Assembly: GCA_004194705.1 (NCBI GenBank)
Contig: SADC01000706.1
Location: 62,001 to 126,000 of the forward strand
DNA: 64,000 nucleotides
Source of the DNA: Ditylenchus dipsaci
Taxonomy: Eukaryota; Nematoda; Chromadorea; Rhabditida; Anguinidae
Direction: 5' to 3'
Below the pieces are notes generated by a model. The model was not told the origin of the DNA and ran no database searches. It was given only the letters and a program-made list of their open reading frames with translations. This document shows, one piece after another, positions 1 to 14,300 of this stretch (its first letter is position 1; every line of letters starts with the position of its first letter). The position numbers and the translations under genes are program-made.

Positions 1-198
1 TTTCAAATCCTTTGATCCGGGAGTTATTAGAAGAAATACGGTAGTTGCAAAAAACTTGCATGGCTTGATTGGATTCTAAGGATATTCTTTAAAAGAGATC
101 CCCTCCGTAGCGGCTCTTAGTCCGGTCCACAGAATAACCAGTATGTAGAGTGTCGATTGTACTTAAAAGCAAACATTTAACAAAAATTTAAAAAAATT

Positions 199-898
199 GA
201 CGCTACTTGCATATACCCCCCCCCCAAATCAACTTTTTTTAAAAGTGTTTTAAAACACCCTATATCGACTCAAAATCGCCTCAGGATTTCAAAAAAGACA
301 TTATTTTTAAGTTCTGGTCAATAAAAAATTGAGTTTTGGGCACTTTTGTATTTCGACTTTTTACCTGTTTTATTATGTTTTGGTCACTGGAGCTGGGCAA
401 AAATAGTCTCTAAATGGATTTTTGTTCAAGAGTCTGGCTCGGAATTATGTCTAAGGTAAGTGAGTGCGCGCATCTCTAACCAACCAAGCCCCCTGCGACC
501 CCTTCGGGGGCGCAGGGGGCTTGGTTGCTTGGGGTTGAGATGCGCACACCCACATACCTTAGACGCAAATCACTCGTAAGTGACTCTGGATGCATAAAAA
601 TGTATGCATACCAGAGTTTATTTATGCGGTAGGCCCCAGTCAACAAAACTATGTTCAACATCTTCCTTTTCGTTCAAAATTGGCCCCTTTTTAGTCTATT
701 TCCACCCTAATACAGCCTTAAATCCTTCGAAAACGGTCAAAATGGGTACTTTTTGGTGGTCCAGAAACTCGATTTTTTATTGACCAGAACTCAAAAATAA
801 TGTCTTTTTTGAACTCCTGGGCGATTTTGAGTCGATATAGGGTGTTTGGGAACATTTTAAAAAAAGTTGATTGGGGGGGGGTATATGCAAGTAGCGCC
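199..898. mobile_element. Foldback element family A, copy 1 (5' flank of PDZ exon)
   Basis: Terminal inverted repeats begin GACGCTACTTGCATATACC followed by a C-run, and end with a G-run then TATATGCAAGTAGCGCC. Flanks are aaaaaatt (left) and aaaaaatc (right), a likely 8-bp target duplication with one mismatch. The loop holds the family hinge: GTCTAAGGTAAGTGAGTG, a GC-rich hairpin near 485-535, and CACATACCTTAGAC. No coding capacity is seen. It lies in the intron before the first visible PDZ exon. Confidence 0.8.
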
Positions 899-1027
899 AA
901 AAAATCTTAAAAAAATATAAAAAAATCGTCTAGAGGTTTTTTTTTAACTGACCGGGGCTTTTTTTAGGGAAGGTTTCATCTCAAAATCAAATTAGGGCAT
1001 TTTCAATACATATTTCCATAATTTCAG

Positions 1028-4000
1028 AAAAAATCAAGAGGAAATATGGCTCGCTGCCGGGTGAACCAATACTCATTCGTCTGGAAAACATTCCTCCAAA
1101 GGGTTGGGTTTCTCCTTGGCTGGTGGCAACGGGGATGCAGCAGCAGGGCAAGTGGAGCAGCCCAAAGATGGGGCCAGCAACAACAGTGCATCCACTCCTA
1201 TCATTGTGGTCGACATCAAATCCACTTCCCCCCTGCCCTCCAGGTGGGGGACGAATTGCTGGAGGTTATCAACACACTTTTAGCCAGCAGGTCAAATAAA
1301 ACAAATCATATTTAGATAAACGCCAAAGTGCTCTTTGGATTAACTCATCTGAAAGCTTCAGACAAGATTCGAAATTGTTGTGCGGACAATGAGCTAGCTT
1401 TGTTGATCTTAAGAAGGCCTTCTAACTTTGTTGTAGACGATGGGGCTGCAAGCTCCACTTGTAAGGGTGACCAATTACAGCAAACTGATGATGGCAGTTT
1501 GGATAAGGCCTTGATAGACACTATTGAACTGGTTAATCTTGAAATTGAGACAGAAACAATAGTAGAAGCAGGGTTGGTGAAAGAAGAATTGTCCACAATA
1601 GAAATCATGGCTGAGGAGGAGGAAAATGCACTGGTAAATTTTACATTTTGACATGAAAAGTTATTTTAAAAAAAACTAAGTTTTACGAGTCCCATTTTGA
1701 GAGACTTACTTTGGGTCGGAAAGTTGGGGATTTGGGCATTGAGGTTTTCCACTGGATAACTTATGTATCATACGCTGAACTTGATGGCGCCATCACATTT
1801 GGTGCGTACATAGTCCACTTCCGAGATTTAGACCTCGGAAGTTGAATACCCGAGGAGGTCCTGAATCATATCATATCTTTCTTTGAAAAAGAATAATTTC
1901 CTACTCACATTCCCACCCAATATATACCATTAGATAGCCAAAAAATAAGCTTTTTAATGGTGTATTAACATTTTTGGTGTTTATTATTTCATTAGGATTA
2001 TGAGCATTTTAATACAAAAGAACCTATTTCAGCTTCCAGGATTTTCCGTCGAAATTCACCCCATACTGAATTATTTTGAGCCAATACCGTGACACAAAAA
2101 TATACCAAGAGATATCCCTTTTCCAAAGCTTAAAAATGGTATATAGTAAACTTGAAAAAGGGAGTGTACGATTTCCTAAATCTCGTTAGAAATATGGCGA
2201 GCACACAAAATCCATTCTTAATGTCTTATCGAAATTAAAATTTCATAGACAAACTAAAATAGATTACAGTGTGTGTCAAGGATGCGTTGAAACTAGAAAA
2301 ATGTGGAAACGAAAATTCAAATCGAGACTCAGAGGTTTATAAATCGAAAAACAAAAAGCACCGTAATTTGAAAACTTTAATTCAAATTTAGGAAATTTTT
2401 TAGGGGAACGCTTGTAAGTTAAAAAAAGGCCCACAAATTTTTTTGAAAATCAAATCTAATATTGATGACATTGTACTAGTTTCAAAAATAGGCAGAAAAC
2501 TTAAAAAATCTAGATAAATTTTTTTTAAAGCACCGAAAATCGTGTGTGTTTTTGTGGTAAATCGGATATACCTGCGAGTATCGTTTTCGAAAATCAGATG
2601 TTGGTTTATCGAGATCCGCGGGTATCTATGTCAAAATTAGATGATTTTTGAAATAACGACAGCAAAACCAGAATTCCTTGCAATCTTCTGAATTAGACCG
2701 ACGAATCAGTCTAGGAAAAAGATTTCATACGCCGAGGTAAAAACTTGTCTGATCGAACTTGATAGGAGGAGGGTTTGTTGCCAGTTCTACGAAACTGAAC
2801 TGTAATTTTATCTCAAGATAAAGCTATTTTTTGTTGAAAAATAATTAAAATAAAAGTATAACCTGAAATTAAAAAAACCACTTGTGAGTTGTAATACCAA
2901 CCTTCTAAACCTATAATTTTCCCTACATTGAAAGATATGTATCCAACATTATTTCTTTGGTTTTCTTATTCTATTCATATACTCCTTTCTTAACCAGCAT
3001 GTCTCAGTTAATCAATCTGTTGGTTATAGCAGTAGCTGAAAGTCCTAGCCGCAAATGGCCAAATAAAACTGAATTGGGCAAACACACAAATAGCTCCTTT
3101 TAGGAAGAGGGAAACATCAGTGCTACGCCAACAACAAGAGAGACAAGCATTTCCAATAGAAAAAACTAGATTTCGGCACTCATTTGGGCATCATTAGCAA
3201 ATCATCCCCCAAAATGAGCCAATGATTCTAGCTGCTCACAATTTGTTGCTGACTTCTGCTACCCTAGGGGGACTAAAAAGACATTCAGTGCACCCTTCAA
3301 ACCAGCTTAGCTGTTTTCTTGGCTAGTAGCAGTCTACTGAACGCTTTCCCCCTTTTAGTCAAAAGAAGCGACATTTTTGCTTTTATCAGCCGTAAAGTTT
3401 TTTTTCTATTTTGGTTGTGCTGTCTACTTTATTGTTGAGTAAATTGTTTTGCTTGAAGGTATTCTGCTTATTCTATTCAAAATTACTGAGATATTGTGTG
3501 TGAGCACAGAGATAGCAGCTGTTTGGAGTAGTTATCTTGCTTATGCTGTATAGAAATCATGATTCGTAAATTGAGCAATATAGTCTACAGTCGTATTGGA
3601 TGGGTGAGTGTTTGGGACCAAACCTTCGGTCTGGAAAACTTTTAATACTTTTTGAGGGGCTTTTTTAGCTTCTTATATAGCACCATATACTTTTCTATTT
3701 AGTTTGCACTTTATTTAATAATACGACAAAAATTTTAAACTGAAGTGCCCCTTAAAAATCTGAATTCCACCACCAAATTTTATATTGACATTTTTCTTTT
3801 GGGTTTTAGCGGAATTTTTTTTATTTTTTGCGCTAGGATAAAACCCCGGATCTGCGCTTTCTAATGAGCTATCAGATTGTACTGTATTGTCAAAAATATA
3901 GAGATTAAGAAGTTTAAAAAAGTCAATTTTTTAAAAACCTCTAAATCTATATATTCTTAAAGGCATTCAGTATAGTTTTCTCAGCTCGTTTGAAACCTGA

Positions 4001-7000
4001 AATCCAGGGCTACATGGTATTTAAAAAAATCATTGAAAAATTTAAAAAAAAACTGAAAAAGGGGGCGTGATTCAGTTTGAGCTTTTGGCATTCGAGCACA
4101 GGGTTTTTAGGTAAAAAATTTGGAATAAGTCTGGGTTCGTAAGTCAAAATGAAAAAAGACATTTGTCTAAGAAGGGAAAAATCTTTTTAAAAAGACAGAT
4201 ACGATCCCTGGAATAAGTGAATTTGCTCGAATTTTTATTATTTTTTCATACATTTTAGCAAATTATTTGAAAATAGGTGCAGGGTTGTCCGAATTGTTTT
4301 GCTCATAACTTTTGAGATTCGCGCTGTTTAGACAAGACCATTCAATTGTTCGATAGAGGAAGTTTTAGGAATTCGTTTGACAGCTTATATGTCATTTCAC
4401 GATAAAAAAAATTCATATTTTTGATGGTCGGTTAAAAATTCAAGTCAACCATGGAAGATGCTGGGTTGGGCTCTTGACTCTTTAAAAATTGCTTTCGTTA
4501 ATGTATTAAAGCTCACTAAATATCACGCGTGTATTCAGATAGACGAGACGGAAGTGGAGACTGCCTGCTGTAGTAGCAGAGAACCCAACAATAATAACAA
4601 TGAAGATGGGGCATGTACCTCTTCCACCTCCCAACCATTTGTACAAACAGTGCCTTTGACCCAAATGCCTGTGACCAACATCACCCTCCAACCAGCTGTT
4701 GGCAATCAATCACCCAATACTGCTGATTGTAAGTCGTCAATTTAACTATACAAATTTGTTAACCGACAAATCTTTCCTGAATTTGCATGCTCAAAGCAAT
4801 TTTACTTCCATAGTTTTAGTCAAAATTTTATTTAGCCAGATATATGAGAAATCTCCCTAATTAAAAATTTCTTGCTTCTGGAAGTTGTAGTTAAACGGTG
4901 TTTTATAGAAATATTTAAAATGAATTTTTGCAATGCCCGGTTTCAGGGTAAAAATCGACAGAAAATGTAGTAGGTTACCACACCGATTTTAGTACTGTTT
5001 TCGCAACCAATAATTGGGCCACTTTTGGAATCGATCTATTTCAAACGAGCCCGATTGCAAACAGAGCCAGTTACAATATCAGCCTGATTTTTTTAACTGA
5101 TTTGTGCCTGAAACCGGGTACAGGCTTAGATCAAGGTTTTAACAGCAGTTTTTATGATAGAAGTTTATGATATACAAAAAACATGAAAACTTCGGTTACA
5201 ACCTTAATCAGAACACGTGATCTGACTCATAAAATCAGATCATGACAAAAATTGCGGTTCAAGGATCGTATAACAAAGCTTAGTTAGTCACACGAATCAC
5301 GTCTGATCAGATCACGATTAAATCACATCTCAAAAAGCTTAGAGTTGGCCAACTTTCGATTTCGCTGGAGAATTTACTGGTGAATTCGACCAGGTTTTCG
5401 GCAGATTCTCTAAAATTAAACGATCGTTCGAGCACTCTCGCTGGCTAATTTGCCGCGGACTCGCAGAATTTAGTTTTGCTGGCGAATCGGCCACCTCTAG
5501 TTCTAATAATGGAATTCCTTGGAACCAATAAATGGTTTGGGAGTTTTTTTTCAACCGTAAAGATAAAATTCCGCAAGAAACAGACCCATAACCCTTGGAG
5601 TAATTTACTAACTGTACCCCTTTTGGCCCTTTTTTGCAGTTAACCATCTAGTTTTATGGCTCATCCAATCCTGGCCTCACAGATAACTGCTCTTTTTCTT
5701 CTTTCTTGCTCCTACTAGTAGGAGTAATCTTTAAAAGAAGGAATAGTGGAGAAGTTTGAAGTGGTGGCTCACCACATCCATCCATCCACCACTACTTCCT
5801 ACTGCCCTCATTTCCTCTGCTGGTGCCAGCGAATAAACGGCTATACACACACACGCATCGCCTTTTTTCAGAAAAATAAACCCTGCTGCTAACACCGCCC
5901 GCAACTCGGGATCGATAAGAAACAGGCAGGCGGCAGTCCCCTCAATCCCAAGGAAAGGGGGATGAAAGTCCACTGCCAGCAGCACAGGCGGCCTCCCTAA
6001 GTCCTGCCAATCAATAGGCCTCGAGGCACACTGCTAAATCGTAAACATAATTAGAGAAGGGGCCAGACACAGCCAACTGCTGCTCCAGGCAATGGCAGCA
6101 GGGAATTGCCACCATCGCCACTGCTCTTTTTGCTAGGGAAGGGTACACCACTGCCACCGCCTTTTTAGCCGTCGTCTTCTGCTCGCTTTGCTCCACTTTT
6201 TAGATGTTTGCTACTATTATTAGTGGTTGGTGTTGTTGTTTTGAGTGTGCTTATTGACAAAAGTGTGTGCGGCTACTGCTGTTATAGATTCGGGGTGCTG
6301 ATGGGGAGAGGTACTGGCATTTCATTTTTGCGCTACCTTGTAGATTATGTATCACGTGGTAAAACGGGGGATGAATAAGGCTTAGGTCACATATCAAGCG
6401 TTTTTTGAGCACAGTGCTCAGTAATACCGCTTTTGACCCAACTTTTTTGAGAACTAAAAATAATAGTGGTTTCCGGGTATCTTTTTTGTTTGATCTGCAT
6501 TTTTCAAGACAATTTTTTACACTAAATGCTTTTTTCAAGGGAAATTTTATATCAAAGGACTTTTTTCACAGGCTCATGTTTTTTGTAAATCAGAGATGGC
6601 AACCTATATATTTCTGTAATAATATTATTAAGAACGGCTAATAACCTTTAAAAAGTCTACTTTAATGATGAAAATAGGCGTTTCTAGCATTTTTTGCCTC
6701 TACAATGATCAAACTGTTTAATAAATAGAGAAAATGGAACATTAAAAAATTTCCAGTTTTTTTAGTCAAATTTTTTTCTTTAGACACCTTTTTCTTGATC
6801 TAGAAGCAGCAATGTCAAAGATCTAGCAAAAGTGTCTTTGGTTTGGGACAGGATTGAGTGATATTGTCAGTTTCGCACACATCAACCTCTTCTTCCCCGC
6901 CATCTATTGTTCATTGACAACAACAACAAGTACTCTCCAGCTTTTTCATCCACCTAGACAAAAGAAGTGTGATAAGCAGGAGATAAGAATCTTTGCTCCC

Positions 7001-10000
7001 CCCTTCTTGTCGGCTCAATTGCTTGTAGTAGAAGAAGTTTAGTGGTAGCGATGGGTTGTTAAGTGTCCGATTTCCCCTCTGTAGCAATGATTTGTGGTTG
7101 GCCCTACACGCATAAAAAAGTGGCTAAGAAATTGAAAATTATTTGTTGGAAGATGACGAATGTGTGAGATTGGTATTTGGTTCAAATTCCACCTCGTCCT
7201 CCTAGCCATAGAGCAGTGGTCTAGGGTGCTATATTTGATCAATTTAGTGCCAGATTTCAGTATAAAAAAAATTTTAACCTTTGAAATGTCTTTTATTTGT
7301 GAGTTTTTTGCTTTCCTTACTAATGACTACTAGGACCAATATTTGACGAGAAATTGGAATTTAGAATCAGATCGGTCTGCTTGTTATCGAAAGTTCAAGA
7401 AAATTAACTTTTAAACAAAACCATGATGCCCACCAAGGCAAAACGACAATAAAAAAAAGTCGGGCTAAAAACTTTTTTGATTTATCCACTATAAATACAT
7501 ATCACTAAAAAACAAAAATAAATGCTTTGGTAAAAGTGATAGTCAACCTTCAATGGATTTTTATTTTATGTTTTTTTAATTTCTGTTTTACAGTTTAGCA
7601 CATTAAGAATTAGTCACTTATTCTGAATCTATTTGCTATAATGCGCTATATTTAACATTTTTAATAGAACGAGATAATAAAAATGTCTCGCTTCCGGTGT
7701 ACCTTTTTGTATATTCTAGCAATTCATTAAATAACCAAGCTAATCATTTGATTGAAAGTTTTCTGTTTAAAGGCTAGTTTTAAATTTCTAGATACAAAAA
7801 AAATCCTGCACTGTCCTTTACTTGATAATGTTATGATCTAACCGACTAGTTTGTTTACAACAATAACAGCTTACAGACTAAAAGTGCGTTTAAAGGAGAA
7901 AGTAAACTTGTTGTTATTAAATTGAATTAGACGTGTTAGCAAACTAATCTAGCCAAGCAGCCTACAGAACGACAGTGTAAAAAAGCTTAGGCTGCCTTTT
8001 AGAGGGAATTTTTGCTTTGTAAGCCTTTTTTATCAAAACTTAATACTTCGCCTTCAGGACATGGTATGCGATAATATTCGTCTATATTTAAAGGACCATG
8101 GTTTTTGCGCGCGACAACACCCGCAAAATTCGAATTGGCGGGGACACTTTTCTTTCGTCTCTCAGTGTACTCTTTCGAGTCGTTTCGAATGACTCAAAAG
8201 AGTACACTGATAGACGAAAGAGAAGTGTCCCCGCCAATTCAAATTTTGTGTTTGCCGCTGCTCGCAAAAACCATGGTCCTTTAAATATCCAAAACATTAT
8301 GAATTTCTGAAATTTTATATTAAAATTTTATTTTCGGTTGTAAGAATAGCAATACTTATTTAAAAAATAATATTTTTTTCATAAAAAATAAAAATACCCT
8401 TATTTCAGCAAATTTTACTCAAAATTCTGCTTTACGATTAAAAAAAATTATTTGCTTTTGGGCGATATTTTTGATATTGCCATTTTGACTTGCTTTATGC
8501 AATCCTCAACCAAACGTTAAAGCATAACAGTAAATACTATTTAGTTATCAGAAATAACCTTGGTTCTTTAGTTTCATTTAAAAGAAGAATAATGAAGTAA
8601 AAGACAAAAAAACAAGGCTACATAAACATTTCGATTATTAACTGTGAAAAAAATCCTAAAAATCGCATATTACTTCAATGATTTTTCTAACAAGAAAACA
8701 TACCAGATTTTACAAATTTCATACACATTTTTCATTTTTTCAAACAACCTGGTTTTCTGTTTTCAGACGATCCGTTAAAAATGCCTAATTTTGCGACCAG
8801 ATGCTCACTTTTTACAAAAATGTGACTTATTAAATTATTTTTAAAGTTTTTTTTCTTATTCTACAGTGCATTTGGTTTAATCCCCCTGTTTTTCCGGGAT
8901 CTTTCCAGTTATTACTCACTATGATGAAATTATTTTTGTAAATTTCTGTAAAAAAGAGTGTTGAATTTTTTTTTAATTCCTATCAATTCTCAAAATCTAA
9001 GTGAAATTATTTCAATTCTTCCATCCCTTTCTAACAAATTAATCCTCCTTAATTCTATTTGTTGTAAAAAAAGATTAATATTTAGTAATAACAAGCCTAA
9101 GCCTAAATTCTCTTTTGCTGTCTAAAAATAGGCGTGAAAATGATAGTATTACTCATGTTTATGGATTAAATCCCGAGGAAGCCGTTTTAATCTAAATTAT
9201 CGATTTTTCACTCCTTTTTCTCATTTGTTCGCGCCTTGGAATTATCCACATAATTTGAGCTGTTGCCCATTGAAAGAGGCTATTTTGGGCAAGAAAGTGC
9301 CAGCAGCGGTGCTTGGAACGTCACTTTGTTTCACCACAAACACATTTCCGGTGAAATAATTCGGTTGGCTGAAGAAGAAATATTGCCATATTTTTGTTTT
9401 TTGGCCTGTATAGGAATTTAATGGGAGGCAGCTGAAAGAGGGCTGTATTTGTAAGTGAGAATTTGTATTCAACACCAACAGCTTTAAAATAAATGGTTAG
9501 TGAAGTGGAAAACAGCTTTATTTAAATATTTTCTGATATATTGGAGTATTGATTAGGCGCTCTAAATGATTTTTGTTGGTTGTATTTTGATAAATGAGAG
9601 CTTGTAGTTAAATAATACGTTTATCAAGCAATAATCATTGATTGCACGAGAAAATAAAATTGTAACTTCTATTTATGTTTTTTTTTGCAAATCCCCAATA
9701 TAAGGCGAAACTGCAGACCGGCAAAAGGTGGCATTATAACTGGGGTGTCCTAAGGTGTATATTATTCCGAAGCCAGTAGTATGCTGCATAAAATGGTGTT
9801 TTATTTCTTTTAGTTCTTAGCTATAAAACTTGCCGAATAAGGCTAAAAACAAAATTTTACTAAAATTATTATTTTTTGTTTTCAGGTCTTTAGGGTTGTT
9901 AAGACAACTCGAAAACAATTCGAAGCAAAGTCTGTTCTTAGCAGCCGTAGATAAATATTTTTTAAAAATGTTTTTGCTGTTAATTGCGATAGATTCTATA

Positions 10001-11339
10001 GATTCAGAAAACAGGTTACACGATATATGTTAGATAGCTAGTCAAAAAGTTATATGCAATTTAAGTCAATTTCGAGTTGTCTTTCGAGTCCTTCAAAAGT
10101 TACAACTCGAAATTGACTTAAATTGCATATAACTTTTTGACTAGCTATCTAATATATATCGTGTAACCTGCTTTCTAAATCCATAGAATCTAGCGCATTT
10201 AACGGTAAAAACGGTTTAAAAAAACAGTAAGCCACGAGTTGTTTTCGAGTTGTCCTAACAACCCTATAGGTCTTATTTGTCAAGTTTTTGTTATCAAAAT
10301 GAAAAAAGACAAAAAAATATTAGTTCAATAAATGATTAGTCAAAAATTATAAGAAAAGGGAATTTTGTTTAAAAAAGAAATATTTGAAAAAAATCCTGTC
10401 GGCTTTTCTCCAAACTTGTTAGACAACCTCATATTTTAGTGTATTTTTCAAAGTTTCTGTATTTCTCATTATTGATACAAATATTGATTTCTGCGACATT
10501 TCTAAAATTTTATTTTAATTTTCAGTTCGCAAAAAGTCTTGGCAGCAGCAGCAACACCAACTGCAACAAGCAGGCATGTGCGAAAGAACAGTGGATATTG
10601 AAACAGGCAAGGAAACATGGATTGAAATTGACAAGGACGGAAAAGGGCTTGGTCTTTCCATTGTTGGTGGTTCAGATACTGTCTTGGGCACTGTAATCAT
10701 TCATGAGGTGGGTGATCAACTTATTTACATGCAGTGCATACCGGTATTCGGAATGACAATATGTTTCTGACCAAACATGGGTTTCAGGTCTACCCTGATG
10801 GAGCAGCAGCTGTTGATGGTCGGCTAAAGCCTGGAGACCAAGTTTTGGAGGTAGTTCTCAGTATTTCAATTCTTATTTATTGATTGATTGGCTTATTTGT
10901 AGGTCAACAGCACTTCTCTGAGAGGAATTAGCCACGAGCAAGCCATTTCCTTGCTGCGGAGAACCCCAGCTAAGGTGCGCCTACTCATCTACAGGGATGT
11001 GAATTTGCAGTTGAGCTTGCTTGACCCCACCCAGATATACAACTGCTTGAGCATTGAGTTGACCAAAAAGCCGGGCAGAGGTCTAGGAATCTCTATTGTT
11101 GGCAGAAAGAATGAGCCAGGTGTCTACATATCCGAAATTGTTAAAGGGGGAGTGGCCGAGGCGGATGGAAGACTGATGCAGGGAGATCAGGTAAAAATAA
11201 CGGATGAGTTAATAAGTACACAGCCAATCAGTTTAGATATTGGAAGTGAATGGCCAGGATGTAACTGCTTCCATGCAAGAAGATGTAGCCACTATTTTGA
11301 AGGTGATTTTTTTTCTGATACAGTCGATTCTCTCTATAA

Positions 11340-11377
<38 letters not shown>

Positions 11378-14300
11378 ACAACCCGAAAAAAAAAGAACTG
11401 TTTGGTCACAAATGACGTCATTTACGTCAAATAGACTCTCTTTATAACGACTCTGTATGTAATGACCCGGTTTTGCCCGGTCCCTTGAGAGTCGTTATAG
11501 AGAGAGTTAACTGCATACCATAAATCCTCTAATTTCAGTCATGGCCCCTAATTCAAAACCGTGTTTTTGGCATTGTGTTTCGACCCACTTTTTCAAACTG
11601 TTCTTAGCCAAGCTACCTCTTAATTTGTAGTCAGTGAGATTATCTACAAGTTGAGTGGTATATTTCGTGGTATATTGAAAATCAGGTCAAAACCCCAATG
11701 CCAAAAGATATATTTTTGAATGGGAGGAGGCGATCAGAAAATTTACGGCATCCAAAAAGTGGCTTTGTGGCTTTTTTAGTTCAGGAGCAAAGGCTGCGGG
11801 GAAACTTGCCCAAAACGAAAATTGCCAAAACGAATTATTCCAAAGCGGAATTTGCCAAATCTAAATGCGCTAAAACAAATTCTGCCTATAACGAAATTCG
11901 CATAGCATTATGTTGCACCATATGATTATCAAAACTTATTCAGCCCCTTATCCAATAAGCAAATTTTTGTTTTACTCAAACCTGTACTGTATCCAATGAC
12001 TTTTTTCACTCTCACTTAAATTCCTTATTCATCTTCCTTAGTTTAGTATCCTGAGTAGGTGTCCACTCCAAGATGGTCGATCTCAAATTTTGAGAAATCA
12101 GAAACTCATAAGAAATGGGGTGAAAAATAAAGTGTGCACCCGGAAGGATTCGAACCAGCAATATCAGTAATGAATATATGAGGCACTACGCCAACCCTTC
12201 TGTTTTTAGGAACGCTCAGAACCCACTCCGGAGTGGCCAAAAGCCAAAAATAGGTGGTTTTTCGGGGGTTTACTATTGGGGAGTAAACTTTTTACGAAAA
12301 GCGATTGAGCGGATCAGAAATCCACTCAGATGGGCTTAATCACTCAGAATTTCACAATTATCTATTCTAATCCCCCTCAACATACGCCAAACTACCCGAT
12401 TTTGAAAAATTAGGCCCGTCGGACCCGAATTTTCGATCCACTTAATCGCTTTTTCGCGAAAACTTTACCGTCTTTAGTAAACCCCTGAAAATCAGTTATT
12501 TTTTGCCTTTTGGCCACTCCGGGATGGTTTCTGCACTATCCTGAAAACGAGAGAGGTTGGTGTAGGGCCTCATATATTCATAACCAAAATTGCTGATTAA
12601 TTTCCGAGTTATGTATAGGGAGGGAGTTGCGATTTGTAATTATGGGTGGTTTGCGTGGTTTCAGGCCATTTAGGTGTTCAGGGTGATTCTAAGTGCTGTT
12701 GGACAATTTGGACTGTACAGGGTGGTTTAGAGCCATTTAAGGTGGTTTTGAGTGGTTTCGGGGCATTTTGGGGATTTTGAGGGTGGCATGAAGTCATTCG
12801 GGTAGTTGGGGTTAAACACGGAGAAAACATGAAGGAGTTACTGTAAATCTCAACTAAACGTTAGGCAAATTTCGTTATAGGTAAAACCTACCTATGGCAG
12901 ATTTTGTTTTGGCGCGTTTCGATTTGGCAAATTCCTTTCGGCAAAACTTCGTTTTTGGCAAGTTTTCCCCAGCCGGAGCAAACAGTTTCCTTAAACTAAT
13001 TCTTTCCTAATTTCAGACATGCACCGGTAAAGTCACACTTAAAATTGGTAGATGGAAGCTTACTGAGACTGCCAACCGAGTGCATGCTGCTCAACCACCC
13101 ACCCTAAATGGTAATTACATCTCAATTTTTCCATTCATCTTGTAGACTTCTATAAAATTTGTAGCTCACAACCAACAACAACTGCCTCTGCAACAACAGC
13201 AAAACCTGGAATCTGTCGCAGCGAGTGGAAGCAATGGTCAACAAGCGGTCAGTAACGAGAACAACGTGGTGATCACCAACGGAAACCACTACCACCATAG
13301 AACACCACCCACTGCAGGTGGGAGTAGAGATAGTGGTTTGAGTCGAGCAGTGCCTCCCCACCTGCGCCCTACACTGCAAGTGGCAAGATACCTTTGCAAA
13401 TCACAGTTCAAGATGAGAACCAAGCAGTTATCAGGCCTGATCTATCACCAGTTAGTGAAGAAGACTTGGTCAGTTATTTTTAGTCATAAAATTTGAAATA
13501 TTTTCCAAGAAAATTTGGTCGTTTAGCAAATTTTCAATTTTTGAGTTTCTCTGTTTAGAACAGATATTTAAACGCCAATTAAAGGTCTAAGGCTACCGTG
13601 AAAACATTTTTAACGAAAAACTAAGAGGAGAACAGGGGCAATATGTTCTTAGACACATGTTTTTTATTAACGCTATCAAATGCCTTATACCGTTCGGTTA
13701 AAAGCAATCAGGAACTTAAATTAATAAAAATATAATCAATTAATTTTAATCGGACATTCTCTGTCTGTTTTTTCAATTTTTTTTAAATATAAAACAACAA
13801 ATTGTGTACAGAACTTTTTTTCTGGGGGACCCTAGCAGCCAAAATATCTTCAGAAATCCAAATTACTGAATTGAATTTGGCAAAGATTTTCACTTGATGA
13901 GATATGACCTAAATAAACATTTAAATGGCGACTACCTGACTTAGACGCAGAGTAGGCCAGCGCATCTCAGGATGAGCTCAAACCTCCTTCCCGAACTACA
14001 ATATGATAAAACGACAGCTTTGTCAAAGTAATGAGTACGATCCTAAACTTTTTTTCACTCTAAAACACAAATTTTTGAAAAAAAAAGACCTTGGACAGAA
14101 CTATCCTAGCGTCAAAAATGTTTGACTTTTTTAAATTTCTGATGTAACTCAACTGCTTTTTCAGAAATCGATAGCTGAAACCACAGCATCAGAAGACACT
14201 CACGCAGGATCAGTATCCACCTCTGGGCATTCATCTCAACAAAGGAGGCCTCCCTCCCAACAAGCACAACCTACAAAAATAGCACTTTCACCCGCAACTG

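Larger units (their letters stand above)
4729..10525 (+). other. 5.8-kb intron of the PDZ gene with foldback elements
   Basis: GTAAGT donor, TTTTCAG acceptor, phase 1/phase 2 match across the intron. It contains the palindrome at 8092-8280 and the foldback at 9885-10272. From about 5640 to 6340 the base composition is clearly richer in G and C than the surroundings, with short open frames on the minus strand. I could not join these to conserved protein motifs; an internal promoter or first exon of a short isoform is possible but unproven. Confidence 0.5.

Noticed and set aside
5731..6196. Minus-strand gene in the GC-richer island
   Set aside because: Two short frames without shared splice phase, start context or domain; kept only as an observation.
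10439..10525. Upstream extension of the PDZ exon as open frame
   Set aside because: The TTTTCAG acceptor at 10519-10525 fits phase with the preceding exon; sequence before it is typical T-rich intron.
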